DNA of 45,971 bases, taken from NCBI GenBank assembly GCA_948444795.1, contig CAOJUX010000006.1, positions 1 to 45,971 of the forward strand, read 5' to 3'. A program made the position numbers and the translations under genes. Position 1 is the stretch's first letter. Every line of letters starts with the position of its first letter. Origin of the DNA: an uncultured Erysipelotrichaceae bacterium. GTDB taxonomy: Bacteria > Bacillota_I > Bacilli_A > RF39 > UBA660. Positions 17,455 through 28,300 of this stretch are shown piece after piece. Under the pieces are notes generated by a model. It was not told the origin of the DNA, did no database searches, and saw only the letters and a list, made by a program, of their open reading frames with translations.

Positions 17455-17994
17455 TTAATAATTTTCTGCTTTTAATTCCATATAACTTTGAGGATGTTTA
17501 CATACAGGGCATACAACTGGAGCAGATTCTCCAACATAAACATGACCACAATTTCTGCAAATCCAAACTTTTTCTTCCCCTTTTTGAAAAACTAAATTAT
17601 TCTCAATATTATCAACAAGTTTCATATATCTTTCTTCATGATGTTTTTCAATTTCGCCGACCATTTCAAATAAATTGGCAATATCAGAAAATCCTTCTTC
17701 TCTTGCAGTTTCAGCAAATTCTTTATACATTTCTGTCCATTCATATTTTTCACCTGTTGCTGCATCTTTTAAGTTAGTTAATGTATCAGGAATATCTCCC
17801 CCATTTAGTTGTTTAAACCAAATCTTAGCATGTTCCTTTTCGTTATTAGCAGTTTCTTCAAAAATAGCAGCAATTTGTTCATATCCTTCTTTTTTAGCTT
17901 TAGAAGCATAAAAAGTATATTTATTTCTTGCTTGACTTTCTCCAGCAAAAGCTGCCATTAAATTGCTTTCTGTTTTACTTCCTTTTAGTTCCAT
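17455..17994 (-). CDS. rbr: Rubrerythrin
   Basis: A 179-residue cytoplasmic diiron peroxidase that reduces hydrogen peroxide in anaerobes. The N-terminal ferritin-like four-helix part (1-140) has the ligand motifs [19 protein letters not shown] and [11 protein letters not shown]. The C-terminal rubredoxin domain has two CxxC knuckles (CRNCG and CPVCK) for one iron. Length and order are standard. AGAGGT precedes the ATG. It is monocistronic, with its own promoter and terminator, and implies an anaerobic or microaerophilic host. Confidence 0.95.
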   Translation of the reverse strand: MELKGSKTESNLMAAFAGESQARNKYTFYASKAKKEGYEQIAAIFEETANNEKEHAKIWFKQLNGGDIPDTLTNLKDAATGEKYEWTEMYKEFAETAREEGFSDIANLFEMVGEIEKHHEERYMKLVDNIENNLVFQKGEEKVWICRNCGHVYVGESAPVVCPVCKHPQSYMELKAENY

Positions 17995-18019
17995 AATTAA
18001 TACCTCTTTTCTAGAAATT

Positions 18020-18049
18020 ATTATACAATATTTACACTTGATTTTTCAA
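18020..18049 (-). promoter_or_regulatory. Rubrerythrin promoter
   Basis: TTGAAA (18049-18044), an 18-base gap and TATAAT (18025-18020) on the minus strand, about 25 bases before the start codon. No PerR-type operator was recognised. Confidence 0.5.
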
Positions 18050-18051
18050 GA

Positions 18052-18654
18052 TTATTTATCATATTTATTAACTATATCATTTAAATGCATCATTCGTTTA
18101 TCAAGTTCTTTAATTACAATAGCATTTTCATACATTTTTTCTTTTACATCATCTGGTATAGTTTCAGGAAATTTATATTGGATTTTATGATCTAAGCTAG
18201 CCCAGAAATCCATTGCCATAGTTCTTATTTGAATTTCTGCTTCAATATATTCGGTTTTATTTTCTAAATAAATTGGGACTAAAACAATTAAATGATATGA
18301 TGTATATCCACTTTCTTTAGGATCACTAATATAATCTTTCTGTTCTAAAATCTTTAAATTTCTTGATTTTTTTATTATTGATACTATATCATAAACATCG
18401 CTTAAGAATGATACAACTATCCTTAAACCTACAGCATCATGTACATGTCTAAGTATATTATCACATGTATCTATATAGCCTTTTTTTTGTAGTTTCTTTT
18501 TAATACTATCAATAGTTTTTATTCTTGATTTTATATGTTCAACAGGATTATATTTATGATGAAATACAAAATCTTCCATTAATATATTTATTTCTGTTTC
18601 TAACATTCTTTTAGCAAATTCATATTTTAAAAACAGCTCTTCTTTATTATCCAT
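18052..18654 (-). CDS. relQ: Small alarmone synthetase (RelQ/YjbM type)
   Basis: A 200-residue single-domain RelA/SpoT nucleotidyltransferase that makes (p)ppGpp or pGpp from ATP and GTP/GDP/GMP. Expected motifs are intact: SRIKTIDSIKKKLQKKG (43-59), HDAVGLRI with Asp73 and Arg78, the PKESGYTSYH substrate loop (112-121), and EIQIRTMAMDFWASLDHK with Glu140. There is no hydrolase domain, so degradation must come from elsewhere. The only HD-type candidate in the window, at 60-709, is broken. Confidence 0.92.
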   Translation of the reverse strand: MDNKEELFLKYEFAKRMLETEINILMEDFVFHHKYNPVEHIKSRIKTIDSIKKKLQKKGYIDTCDNILRHVHDAVGLRIVVSFLSDVYDIVSIIKKSRNLKILEQKDYISDPKESGYTSYHLIVLVPIYLENKTEYIEAEIQIRTMAMDFWASLDHKIQYKFPETIPDDVKEKMYENAIVIKELDKRMMHLNDIVNKYDK

Positions 18655-18692
18655 TTATATCCTTTCTTTCTATTTTGAAACAAACTTAAAAT

Positions 18693-18720
18693 ATTTTATC
18701 ATATATTCATTATTTGTCAA
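18693..18720 (-). promoter_or_regulatory. relQ promoter
   Basis: A perfect TTGACA (18720-18715), a 16-base gap and TAAAAT (18698-18693) on the minus strand. Confidence 0.5.
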
Positions 18721-18726
18721 TATGAC

Positions 18727-18747
18727 TAAAAAAGAGCATTACGCTCT
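18727..18747 (-). terminator. Terminator after the DUF1292 gene
   Basis: Stem AGAGC (18733-18737)/GCTCT (18743-18747) with a T run on the minus strand, overlapping the end of the gap next to relQ. Confidence 0.55.
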
Positions 18748-18748
18748 A

Positions 18749-18994
18749 CTATGCTTGTTCTTTAAATTTTTTCGTAAGTTCTATTATTAAATTTTGATCT
18801 GTTATAACCTCTACAATAGTATCTAATCCTTCAACTATTTCTAAAAATATTTTTACATCACTTTTTATAGGAATTTCATCTTTATCTAAATGAGTTGTTA
18901 AAAAATATTTATTACCATTATACATAGTTTCATTTAAAACAATATATTTTTCATTATTATCTAAAGTAATTATTGTATCTATTGATAATCCCAT
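18749..18994 (-). CDS. DUF1292-like small protein
   Basis: 81 residues resembling the DUF1292 (YrzB-like) family: a short beta-rich domain with TIITLDNNEKYIVLNE at the start and KIFLEIVEGLDTIVEVI in the middle. The family is widespread in Firmicutes and has no settled function. It starts two bases after the stop of the large coiled-coil gene, so the two are co-transcribed. Confidence 0.6.
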   Translation of the reverse strand: MGLSIDTIITLDNNEKYIVLNETMYNGNKYFLTTHLDKDEIPIKSDVKIFLEIVEGLDTIVEVITDQNLIIELTKKFKEQA

Positions 18995-18996
18995 AA

Positions 18997-20787
18997 TTAA
19001 ACCTCCGAATTAAATATATCTTGTATATCAATATATTCATCATCTTTATATTCCCCTATAATAAAAGGATTTTCCTCCTCAATTTGTTCTTCTTTTGATG
19101 ATATATTTTTAATTTCTATTACTTTATGTCTTTCAACTTCTTCTAATTTTGGTAATTCTTCTTCTACTCTCTTATAAAAATTAGAATCTATTTTTTCTTT
19201 GGATTTTTCACTTAAATTATTTTCTATATTATCATAATCATAATTTAGCTCTAGTTCTGTTTGATTCTCTTCAGATCCTAAACTTCCTAAATATATTTCT
19301 ATTTCATCAAATATTTCATCAGGGGTTTGTTTAAATTTTTTTCTATGTTTAACTGCTTTTACACTATTATCTAATTCTTTTAATTTTTGTTTATCACTTT
19401 CAACTTCTAAAACGTCTTTTGTTAATACTGTTTCAGCAATTATATTTTTAATTTCTTTAATTTCATCTTCTATTTCATTGATTTTTACTTCTATTTTACC
19501 AATTTCTTTATTCATATAATCAATTTTAGCTATTAATTCTCTTTGATTTTTTTTAAATCTTTTAATAATATTTTTTATCAATTCTTCTTCTTTTTCTTTT
19601 CTTTTATAAGCGCTTGAGAGAATTGCTCTTCTTTTTGGACTACGATCATCACTACTTTCATTTAAAATACGATCATAGTTTTCTAAGCTTTCTCTTGTCT
19701 GTTTTAATAGTTCTTCGTTAAATAGTAATTTGTCTTTTAAATCCTTAAAATCGTTTCTATCTAAAGCAATAATTTTTTTGTTTATAGATTCTTTTTCATC
19801 TTCTAGCTTTTCTTTTTCGTCTTCTAAATATTTAATTCTTTCTTCAAGAGCAATATTTGATTGACCATTATAGTCTTTTTCATCTATAGCTAGAGCAAAA
19901 TGATCTCTTTCTTCAGTAATGTTTTCAAGTTCATCATTTAGAGCACTTTCTAAATCTATTCCATTTTTATATTCCATAAATGGTTTTCTTTTAACGATTG
20001 TAACTAATTCTTTTATTTTATTTAAAGCACTTGTTATGTCATCATCAATTATTAATTTTTTAGCATCACTGGCAATAATTTCTGGAGCTGTTATAATTTC
20101 TATTTTTCTTTTTTCTAAAGATTTAATTTCTTCTTTTAAGTCTTTTATTCTAGCTTCATCTAAGTTTTTTAAATCTATATCAATGTATGCATTTGGATTT
20201 ATTAAATTTATTTTAGTTTCTTCTAAATTATTAATATCATTATTAAGCCTTTTATTAAAATCATCTTTAATAGTATTTAATTCGGCTAGTTTTTTAATTA
20301 ATTCTACTAAAGTTTTTTCTAATTCTTCTTTTTTAGTATTTAAGTCAGTCATTTTTTGGGTTTCTTCAGTAATTATATTCTCATAATTTTTTTTAATTTC
20401 TTCATCACTTAAAGAATCTAAGCGATCACTTAGAGTTGCTATATATGAATTACTTGCAGTTATGTCTTCTTTAATACTTGTTAGTTCACTATTTAGTTTT
20501 TCTTCTTCTAAAACTTTAGCATCTATTTCTTTTTGTAAGTCAGTTATAACTTTTTTTTGTCTTCTTATTTTTAATTCTAAGCTTACTTTAATATTTTCAT
20601 CAACTTGTTTTTCGCTAGCCTTAAAATATTTATCATTATTACCATTATTTAATAAATCGAGCTCATCTTTTTTTCTTGCTATTTCTGTTTCAATGCTACT
20701 TAATTCTAATTTTAAAGTATCTATATTATTAGACGTACCAGCCATATCTACTAGTAAATCAATCTTTTTACTTATATCTTCTACCAT
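18997..20787 (-). CDS. Long coiled-coil protein of unknown function
   Basis: 596 residues, almost all Lys/Glu/Leu/Ile-rich heptads from about residue 15 to 460, then an acidic, less ordered tail ending in DDEYIDIQDIFNSEV. There is no signal peptide, membrane span, Walker motif or Cys/His site, so it is probably a cytoplasmic structural or scaffolding protein. It is not an SMC protein, since it lacks ATPase ends. Start at 20787 from AGGAGTG upstream; the frame to 20826 has no binding site. It is paired with a DUF1292-like gene two bases downstream. I do not recognise the family. Confidence 0.6.
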   Translation of the reverse strand: MVEDISKKIDLLVDMAGTSNNIDTLKLELSSIETEIARKKDELDLLNNGNNDKYFKASEKQVDENIKVSLELKIRRQKKVITDLQKEIDAKVLEEEKLNSELTSIKEDITASNSYIATLSDRLDSLSDEEIKKNYENIITEETQKMTDLNTKKEELEKTLVELIKKLAELNTIKDDFNKRLNNDINNLEETKINLINPNAYIDIDLKNLDEARIKDLKEEIKSLEKRKIEIITAPEIIASDAKKLIIDDDITSALNKIKELVTIVKRKPFMEYKNGIDLESALNDELENITEERDHFALAIDEKDYNGQSNIALEERIKYLEDEKEKLEDEKESINKKIIALDRNDFKDLKDKLLFNEELLKQTRESLENYDRILNESSDDRSPKRRAILSSAYKRKEKEEELIKNIIKRFKKNQRELIAKIDYMNKEIGKIEVKINEIEDEIKEIKNIIAETVLTKDVLEVESDKQKLKELDNSVKAVKHRKKFKQTPDEIFDEIEIYLGSLGSEENQTELELNYDYDNIENNLSEKSKEKIDSNFYKRVEEELPKLEEVERHKVIEIKNISSKEEQIEEENPFIIGEYKDDEYIDIQDIFNSEV

Positions 20788-20909
20788 TATAGCCACTCCT
20801 TTTATTCTAAAACCATAATAACACATGAATAGTCAATTTGCAATTTAATTTGGGATTTATATAGGAAAAAAACTTTGAATTTAGGCTTTTTTATAAAGTA
20901 ATATAGAAA

Positions 20910-20933
20910 CAAAAAAGAGATTTAATCATCTCT
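20910..20933 (-). terminator. Terminator of the cysS-yugP unit
   Basis: Stem AGAGAT (20916-20921)/ATCTCT (20928-20933) followed by six T on the minus strand. It overlaps the yugP-like stop. Confidence 0.55.
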
Positions 20934-21590
20934 ATTTCCAAATATAAGAATTAATCTTAAAAGTTCAAGCATGTTTGATAAGACTCCAGCAACATATGTT
21001 AAAGCTGCTGCTGTTAAAACTTTTTTTACTCCTGATATTTCTTCTTTAGTTGTAAGAGCTAATTTTTTTATTTCTTTTTCGGCTCTTTTTGATGCATTAA
21101 TCTCTACTGGAAGTGTTATAATTTGAAAAAATAAGCCTAAGGAAACACAAATAATTCCTAACCAAATCATATTTAAAGATTCAAATAAAATTCCTAAAAA
21201 TATTATAAAATAAGATATTGATGTTGCAAAGTTAACTATAGGAAAAATAATGCTTCTTATTTTCATATATAAATAACCTTCTTTATCTTGTATAGCATGA
21301 CCACATTCGTGAGAAGCTATAGCTGCTGATGAAATGCTGGATGAATGATAAACATCAGTAGATAATCTCACGGTTTTTCTTTTCGGATCATAATGATCTG
21401 TTAAATAGCCTTTTACTTCAACAATATAAATATCTTTTAAGCCATTTTTATCAAGTATTTTTCTTGCAACTTCAAATCCTGTCATCCCACTTTTATTTTC
21501 TTCTTTTTGATATTTTTTATAGTTTAATGAAACATAGCCTTGAGCTAGTGCAGGTATTATTAAAATAATTAAGTATAATAGTATATCCAT
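20922..21590 (-). CDS. YugP-type membrane zinc metallopeptidase
   Basis: 222 residues, Zn_peptidase_2 family. An N-terminal membrane helix (3-20) is followed by the zinc-binding motif ASHECGHAIQ and two or three membrane segments (about 118-180). The domain order is that of B. subtilis YugP. Substrates are not established for the family. It lies nine bases after cysS, so it is co-transcribed. Confidence 0.88.
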   Translation of the reverse strand: MDILLYLIILIIPALAQGYVSLNYKKYQKEENKSGMTGFEVARKILDKNGLKDIYIVEVKGYLTDHYDPKRKTVRLSTDVYHSSSISSAAIASHECGHAIQDKEGYLYMKIRSIIFPIVNFATSISYFIIFLGILFESLNMIWLGIICVSLGLFFQIITLPVEINASKRAEKEIKKLALTTKEEISGVKKVLTAAALTYVAGVLSNMLELLRLILIFGNRDD

Positions 21591-21599
21591 TCTTTCCTC

Positions 21600-22910
21600 C
21601 TATAAAATATTTAAATTTATTAATTCTTCTCTTAGTTCGTCTGCTTGTTTAAAATTTTTGTTATTTCTCTCTTTAATCCAATTATAATACAAATTAATAT
21701 CTTCGTTTGTTATTTCTTTTAAATTATATGCAATTCCTAAAATATTACATATTAGATCTATTTTACTAACAATATGTGAAATTTCTGTGTTATTTCTTAT
21801 ACTACTATTTAATTCTTTTATTAAATCTATTAAATATGTTATTAAATTAGGAGTATTAAAATCATTATCCATAATTTCGTTTATGTTATTATCTTTTGAA
21901 ATCATTGTTTTTTCTTCATTATTTAAAGCCATATATATATTAGCTTGTTTTAATGCAGAATATATTTTATCATCAATTGTTTGACATTCTTTAAATGTTT
22001 TTTTAGTTATATTAAGAGGACTTCGATAATGATTTTTTAAAAAAGCAAGTCTTATTATATTACTAGAATAATCTTTTAAAAGATCTCTTGCTAATATAAA
22101 GTTATTTAAACTTTTACTCATTTTCTCGCCTTCTACCATAATATGTCCATTATGCATCCAAAAGCTTGCAAGTTGTTTGTTAAAGGCTGCTTTATTTTGA
22201 GCTAGTTCATTTTCATGATGAGGAAATTTTAAATCTACTCCTCCACCATGAATATCAATTGTATTTTTAAATATGTTATTAATCATTACAACACATTCAG
22301 TATGCCAGCCTGGTCTTCCTGTTCCAAAAGGGGCATCCCAAGTTATTCCTATATTAGTCTTTTTCCATAGCACAAAATCATAAGGATTTCTTTTTTCATC
22401 TTTAATATTAATTCTTTTACCATAATCTAAGTTTTCTATTTGTTGTTTAGAAATAATTCCATAATCTTTAATTTTTGATACATCAAAATAAACATCATCA
22501 CTACTTTTATATGCATATTCTTTGTCTAATAATTTTTCAATAAAACTTATTATATTATCCATATTATCAGTAACTTTTGGTCTTTCTGTAACATTAATAC
22601 AGTTTAATTTTTCTGAATCTATTAAATAAGCCTTAATATATTTTTCAGTAATAACTTCTTCTTTTACTTTTAATTTAGTTGCAGCATTTATTATTTTATC
22701 ATCAACATCAGTAAAATTAGAAACATAATTAACTTTATATCCTAAATACTTAAAATAACGAGCTACCATGTCAAAAACTATAGCAGGATACATATTACCA
22801 ATATGGGCATAGTTATAAACTGTGGGACCACATACATACATATTTATAATTCCTTCATTTAAAGATTTAAATTCTTCTAGTTTATTAGTTAAAGTATTAA
22901 AAATTTTCAT
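21600..22910 (-). CDS. cysS: Cysteine--tRNA ligase
   Basis: A 436-residue class I synthetase. Zinc-site residues appear in MYVCGPTVYNY, WHTECVVM and HHENELAQ. HIGN is the HIGH motif, and GEKMSKSLNN is the KMSKS loop. The C-terminal DALR helical domain is shorter than in many bacteria. AGAGGAAC precedes the ATG. No T-box is seen in the 164-base upstream gap, which instead holds the terminator of clpC. It is followed closely by the yugP-like gene. Confidence 0.96.
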   Translation of the reverse strand: MKIFNTLTNKLEEFKSLNEGIINMYVCGPTVYNYAHIGNMYPAIVFDMVARYFKYLGYKVNYVSNFTDVDDKIINAATKLKVKEEVITEKYIKAYLIDSEKLNCINVTERPKVTDNMDNIISFIEKLLDKEYAYKSSDDVYFDVSKIKDYGIISKQQIENLDYGKRINIKDEKRNPYDFVLWKKTNIGITWDAPFGTGRPGWHTECVVMINNIFKNTIDIHGGGVDLKFPHHENELAQNKAAFNKQLASFWMHNGHIMVEGEKMSKSLNNFILARDLLKDYSSNIIRLAFLKNHYRSPLNITKKTFKECQTIDDKIYSALKQANIYMALNNEEKTMISKDNNINEIMDNDFNTPNLITYLIDLIKELNSSIRNNTEISHIVSKIDLICNILGIAYNLKEITNEDINLYYNWIKERNNKNFKQADELREELINLNIL

Positions 22911-22957
22911 TTATGTTCCTCTTTCCTTTTTAAAAATTATACATCAAAACACAAAAA

Positions 22958-22987
22958 TAGTCTAGAAAGCGTTCTAGACTAAAAAAA
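22958..22987. terminator. Terminator between clpC and cysS
   Basis: A ten-base perfect stem TAGTCTAGAA (22958-22967)/TTCTAGACTA (22972-22981) with T runs on both strands. It stops clpC transcription; cysS must start downstream or rely on read-through. Confidence 0.7.
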
Positions 22988-23074
22988 TTAAATTATTTAT
23001 GCTTTGACCACAAATAATAAATATGTAATAACTTTAATTGCAATATGCTTATTACAAATCAATTTTATCATATT

Positions 23075-25228
23075 TTAAATCATAATTTCAATATCTATTT
23101 CATTATTATATTTATTAATTAAATTTCTTAAGTTTCTAAATCCAAATTTTTCACAATTTGCTTCTTTTATTAGAATATTGGCATCTATATTTTTATTTCT
23201 TAAATTATTATTTATGTATTCTATTAAAATATCATTGTCAATATTTTTAAAGTTGATAACTTCTGTAAACCTTCCTAAAAATTCTGGCTGAAAACTTTCA
23301 ACAACATTATTATTTAACTTATTTGAAAAACCTACATTGGGTTTATTTACAATATTACTTGTTGCAAAAATCATTGTATTAGAGAAATCTATTTTTTCAC
23401 CACATGAATTAGTTATAAAACCTTCATCTAAAATTTGTAAAAATAAATTAAGAACTTCTTTGCTTGCTTTTTCTATTTCATCTATTAAAATTATAGAGTA
23501 TGGATTATCTAAAACTTTTCTTAATACATAATTATCGTTATAACCGACATATCCACTACTTACTCCAATTAATTTATTGACTGATGTTTCTAAATTATAT
23601 TCACTCATGTCCAGTCTTATTAAATTTACTCCCATTGCTTCTGCAATTAATTTGACTGTACAAGTTTTACCAACACCGCTTGGTCCTAGTAATAGCATTG
23701 ACAAAACTTTAGGATTATTATTTAATTTAATCCAAATATTTTTAATTATTTTATTAATAGCTTCTTTTTCACCAAGAATATTATTATTTAAAATTTCTTT
23801 TATTTTTTTTAATATTTCATTTTTATCTTCAAGCAAAGGAATATTAGTATTTTTTGATATTACTTCTAAAATATCTTCTTTAGTTACTTTATTATTATTT
23901 TCTTGTTGAAGATTTTCTATTTTTTTATTCAATTTATCAGATTTTATTTTATAATTAATAGCCTCTTCATAATTATTATTTAATATTGAATCCTCAAGTT
24001 TTTTATTGTTGATATTTAATTCTTCATTTAATTTATTAATATCTTCATATCTTATACTTTTAACTTTTTTAAATGAACATATCATATCAAGTAAATCTAT
24101 TGATTTATCAGGATTATTTTTTTGTTTTATATATCTATCTGAAAGCATAACAATATCATTAATATTTTTATCACTTATAGTTATTTTATGATGATTTTCA
24201 TATTCTTGTTTTATTCCATTTAATATATTAACGGTTTCTTTAAGAGATGGCTCTTTAATATCAATCCGTAAAAATCTCCTGTCTAATGCTTTATCTTTGT
24301 TTATCGTTTTATAATATTCATCTTGTGTAGTAGCCCCAATGCATTTTAGATCTCCTCTGGCAAGATATGGTTTTAAAATATCACTGGCATTTATTGCACC
24401 TTCAGCTCCTCCAGCATTAACAATAGTATGAATTTCATCAATGAATAAAATAATATTTTTATTATGTATAACTTCATCTATTATTTTTTGAAGCCTTTCT
24501 TCAAATTCTCCTCGGTATTTAGTCCCAGAAACTAAACTGCCCATTTCAATAGAAATTATTTCTTTGTTTAATAAATTACTTGGCACTAATCCTTTATTGA
24601 TTCTTCTAGCAAGTTCTTCAACTATGGCTGTTTTACCTACTCCAGCTTTCCCTATTAATAATGGATTACTTTTCTTTTTACGCAATAATGTTTCAATAAT
24701 AAGTTCTAATTCATTATTTCTTCCAATAACTTTTTCTTCTAAAGATACTGTTTTGCTAAGAGACTTACCTATTTCGTATATTTCTAATTTTTTATTGTTT
24801 GCTTTTATTAAATTTATTTTAAGTTCATCATATATACTATCTAAATCAATGTCTAAACTAAGCAATATTCTTACTGCTATTCCTTCTCCTTCATCAAGCA
24901 TAGCTAAAATTAAATGTCTTTCACAAACCTTACCATTATTATTATCTATAGCATCATTTGTAGCATTTTCTATTATTTTTCTTAAAAGTGGCGTATATAA
25001 TACATAATCTGTATTATTAGTAGCACTTCCAACTATTTTAATGAGTTCTTTTTTAAATTTTTCTAAAGTTAAATTATATTTTTTAAAAACTATAGTAGCA
25101 TCATTATCATGATCAAGTATAGCCATTAAAAGATGCTCACTTCCAACATATGGATGTTTTAATTCTTTTTGATAGCCTTCAGCTCTTTTAAATAAATTTG
25201 CAATATTCATACCATAATTATTATACAT
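23075..25228 (-). CDS. clpC: ClpC-type AAA+ unfoldase
   Basis: 717 residues. A Clp_N repeat domain (about 1-140) is followed by AAA module 1 (Walker A GKAGVGKT near 195, Walker B ILFIDEIH), a short ClpC-type middle helix pair (LNNNYEEAINYKIKSDKL) rather than the long ClpB one, and AAA module 2 (Walker A GPSGVGKT near 515, Walker B IILIDEIEKA). The arginine-finger region FLGRFTE and sensor GFRNLRNLI are present, but the C-terminal small domain is short. It probably feeds substrates to ClpP. AGGAGG precedes the ATG. No CtsR operator or mcsA/mcsB genes are adjacent, unlike in Bacillus. Confidence 0.88.
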   Translation of the reverse strand: MYNNYGMNIANLFKRAEGYQKELKHPYVGSEHLLMAILDHDNDATIVFKKYNLTLEKFKKELIKIVGSATNNTDYVLYTPLLRKIIENATNDAIDNNNGKVCERHLILAMLDEGEGIAVRILLSLDIDLDSIYDELKINLIKANNKKLEIYEIGKSLSKTVSLEEKVIGRNNELELIIETLLRKKKSNPLLIGKAGVGKTAIVEELARRINKGLVPSNLLNKEIISIEMGSLVSGTKYRGEFEERLQKIIDEVIHNKNIILFIDEIHTIVNAGGAEGAINASDILKPYLARGDLKCIGATTQDEYYKTINKDKALDRRFLRIDIKEPSLKETVNILNGIKQEYENHHKITISDKNINDIVMLSDRYIKQKNNPDKSIDLLDMICSFKKVKSIRYEDINKLNEELNINNKKLEDSILNNNYEEAINYKIKSDKLNKKIENLQQENNNKVTKEDILEVISKNTNIPLLEDKNEILKKIKEILNNNILGEKEAINKIIKNIWIKLNNNPKVLSMLLLGPSGVGKTCTVKLIAEAMGVNLIRLDMSEYNLETSVNKLIGVSSGYVGYNDNYVLRKVLDNPYSIILIDEIEKASKEVLNLFLQILDEGFITNSCGEKIDFSNTMIFATSNIVNKPNVGFSNKLNNNVVESFQPEFLGRFTEVINFKNIDNDILIEYINNNLRNKNIDANILIKEANCEKFGFRNLRNLINKYNNEIDIEIMI

Positions 25229-25269
25229 AGAATCCTCCTAATTAATTCTATGTACATAATGCGCTTTTT

Positions 25270-25308
25270 ATAAAAAAAATATACAAATCTTTCTAAAAAT
25301 GTATATTT
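25270..25308 (-). terminator. Terminator of the large surface protein gene
   Basis: Stem AAATATAC (25277-25284)/GTATATTT (25301-25308), with eight T on the minus strand when the overlapping A run at 25272-25279 is counted. Confidence 0.5.
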
Positions 25309-25348
25309 TTATTTAATCATATTTTTGTTTACTGTTATATTAATTTTA

Positions 25349-28300
25349 TTAAGAATTTCTTCGTGATTTTAATATTATTATACCTGATATTAATATTCCT
25401 ATAAGGATAAATTCCATAGTATAGAATAAAAACTTACTTTCTTTTTTCTCAGGATCTTCTATAGTACTATTCATAGTATTATTTTCTTTTTTATCCTTTT
25501 TATTATTCTTTTTTGAATTATCTATACTTCCATTGTTTTTATTAGAATCACTTATATTATTGTCAGTAGTAGAACTATTACTATTATTTGAAGTAGGATT
25601 TTTAATTGAAGGTTTAATAGTTTTTTTAGGCCCTACTATTGGCGGTGTTTTATAAGTATTTTCTTGAGGAATAGATGATGATATATAAGGATCTTTAGAT
25701 TCATCAATATTTTTATTTGGAACATTGGTTTCAGTTTTATTTTCTTCTCCATTTGTGTTACTATTATCATTTATAGAAGTTACGTTTGCAACACTTCTAC
25801 CTTGATTTCCAGCTGCATCTACAAAAGTAAATGTAAAGGTACCATTTTTTTCAAATGTATATGTTCTATTACCACCATTATTTGTAACTATTATTTTTTC
25901 ACTTTCCCCCATTAAAGTTGCTATTACTTTTCCATCTTTGGTACTATAAGCAACATTTGCTGTTGGTGCAGTTTTATCAATCCATGTAACACTTGCTTTA
26001 TTACTTCTTACTTCCCAGTTGTCCTTATCAGATTGATCTTTATATTTAAAAGTATAAGTACCATTTTCTTTAAAAGTATAAGTGTTTTTTTGGCCATCAA
26101 TCATTATGGCTTTAGCTTTAGAATCTTGGGGATCCACCATATATAAATTAATACTTGCTGTAACATCTTTGTTAGTTATAGTAGTAATATCATATGTTAT
26201 ATCACTTGCTAGTATTTTATTTGAATTACTAATATAATCTACTCTAACTTTCTTTGTAGAAATATTACCTGCTAAATCTTGAAATTTAAATTCATAATCA
26301 TCACTATTTTCAAAAGTATACTCAAGTGGATTAGATATAATCTGTTGTAATGATTGTAAAGTTTGTTTATCTGTATCATTTACAGTAACATTATTTCCTG
26401 ATTTATCTAAAAATAATTCCTCTTTAATTTTACCATTTTCAAGTATAGTTTTATAAGTATCTACATTAGTTACTTTTCCAGTAGTATTTTTATACTCAAT
26501 ACTTTTAGTATTACCTTCTTCATCTACTTCTATAGTCTTGTAAACAATTCCATTAGTATTTAAATATTCAACAGAATTTATTTTATTATTTTTTACTTCA
26601 ATATAGTTTATTTTTTTATTATTTTTGTCTAACAAATAAACATTTTCACTTATATTTCCTATTAATGTAACTAATTTTTCATTATTATCTAATTTATATT
26701 CAATATTTGCAGTTGGTGCCTTTTTATCTATCCATGTGACATTCGCTGTAGCGATTCCTTTATTCCCCTTGTCATCTATAAATTCAAATGTAAATTTTCC
26801 GTTTTCTGTAAATACATGGGTATCTAATCCTTCATTATTTATTATTTTAATATTGGTACTTGGATTTACTAATCTTGCTATAACTTCTCCACTCGTAGTA
26901 CTAGTAGTATTATAAATTATTGTCGCAGTTGGATTTTTATTAGTAACTTTGGTAGCATCTTCATATAAATTAAACATATTAGCTGTAAACCAGTTCCCAT
27001 TTGAAGCCTTATCAGCTACAATTTTAACATATTGTATTTCTTTTGGATTTGTTATAGTAAAAGTCTTTTTATTTATCATACTGTTATTATAATCATTATA
27101 ATTTCCAGTATATTTAAGATCTTTAGCAGAAGCTATTTTAGTCCAGTTATTTCCATCTAAACTACCATAAATAGAGCCATCTATTATTTTACCATTTCCT
27201 CCACCACCTGGAATATATTCAATTTCAGATAAAGTAATTGGATGATCTATTTTAATTGTTATAAATCTTTCAGTATCTGATCCATTCCATGCTGAATGCC
27301 AATTTGTGTTATAATTGCCATCTATTGCATTTTTAGCATATCTACCTTGTCCTGTAGCTTCTGATGATACACTTTCTATAGATAGATGTGATATCGAAAC
27401 ATATTTTCTTTTCGGATCTTCATTATCTTTGGTAAAGGTGAATTTAGTAGAGTTACTTGTTAATTTTGTTCCAGTAGCTGCAGCTCTAACTTCTATTATT
27501 TTATCACCTTTTAAATCTGGAGAGGCATTTTGATAAGATGTCCAGCTATCTTTCTCAGAGAAACGCCATTCCATATTAGTTGTTACACCAATAACTCTAT
27601 TTTCTAAATCATTAGCATACAAAATTGTTGGTAAATTTTGCTCAGTAATATCTATTTTATATAAATTTTTGGATTCATAACTTGTACCAACTATATGAAT
27701 ATAAATATCTTTTTCAGCTGAAATACTATTTATCTCCTCTTGATTTAATAACCATTTATGTTCTTCATCAGCAGTAAATGAAACTTCTTTCCAGTTGCTT
27801 GTATCTGGTCCATCTAAACTATAATCCCAACGAACTCCACTTCCATCAAAGCTACTTGCTAAAATTATTTTACCTGCGTCCTCTCCATCAAATGAGAATT
27901 TTGCCATGGAAGTATCAACTTTATTTAATAAGAAATTTGCCATTGTTCTTGTAAGAGATGGTTGATAAACAAAATAATTATCAGCCGAATTATTAGGCGT
28001 TTTACTAGCTTCTGTTAATATTTGATTTTGAAAATTATTAATTTGAGCTTTAAATGAGCCATTTACATTCATTTTTATTAATTCAGATAATTGATACATA
28101 GGAAGAGGAAAATATTTTAAGCTATTCATTAATTCTTCAGCAAGATTTTTATAATCTTCAGATGTTTTATTTTTATTTTCTTTATAATTTTGAATTAAAC
28201 CATGCCAAGCATCAATATTTAGTGGTTGGATATTTAAAGCTTTACGGTAAATTTCTTCTTGTTTATTTAAATTATCTCCATAACTATTTGCCAATAAAAC

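Noticed and set aside
17379-17777. An open plus-strand frame of 132 codons over the rubrerythrin gene.
   Set aside because: It is the antisense shadow of rubrerythrin, with no binding site and no recognisable protein.
22911-23074. A T-box before cysS, as in many Firmicutes.
   Set aside because: No TGGTACCGCGG-like sequence is present; the gap holds only the clpC terminator.
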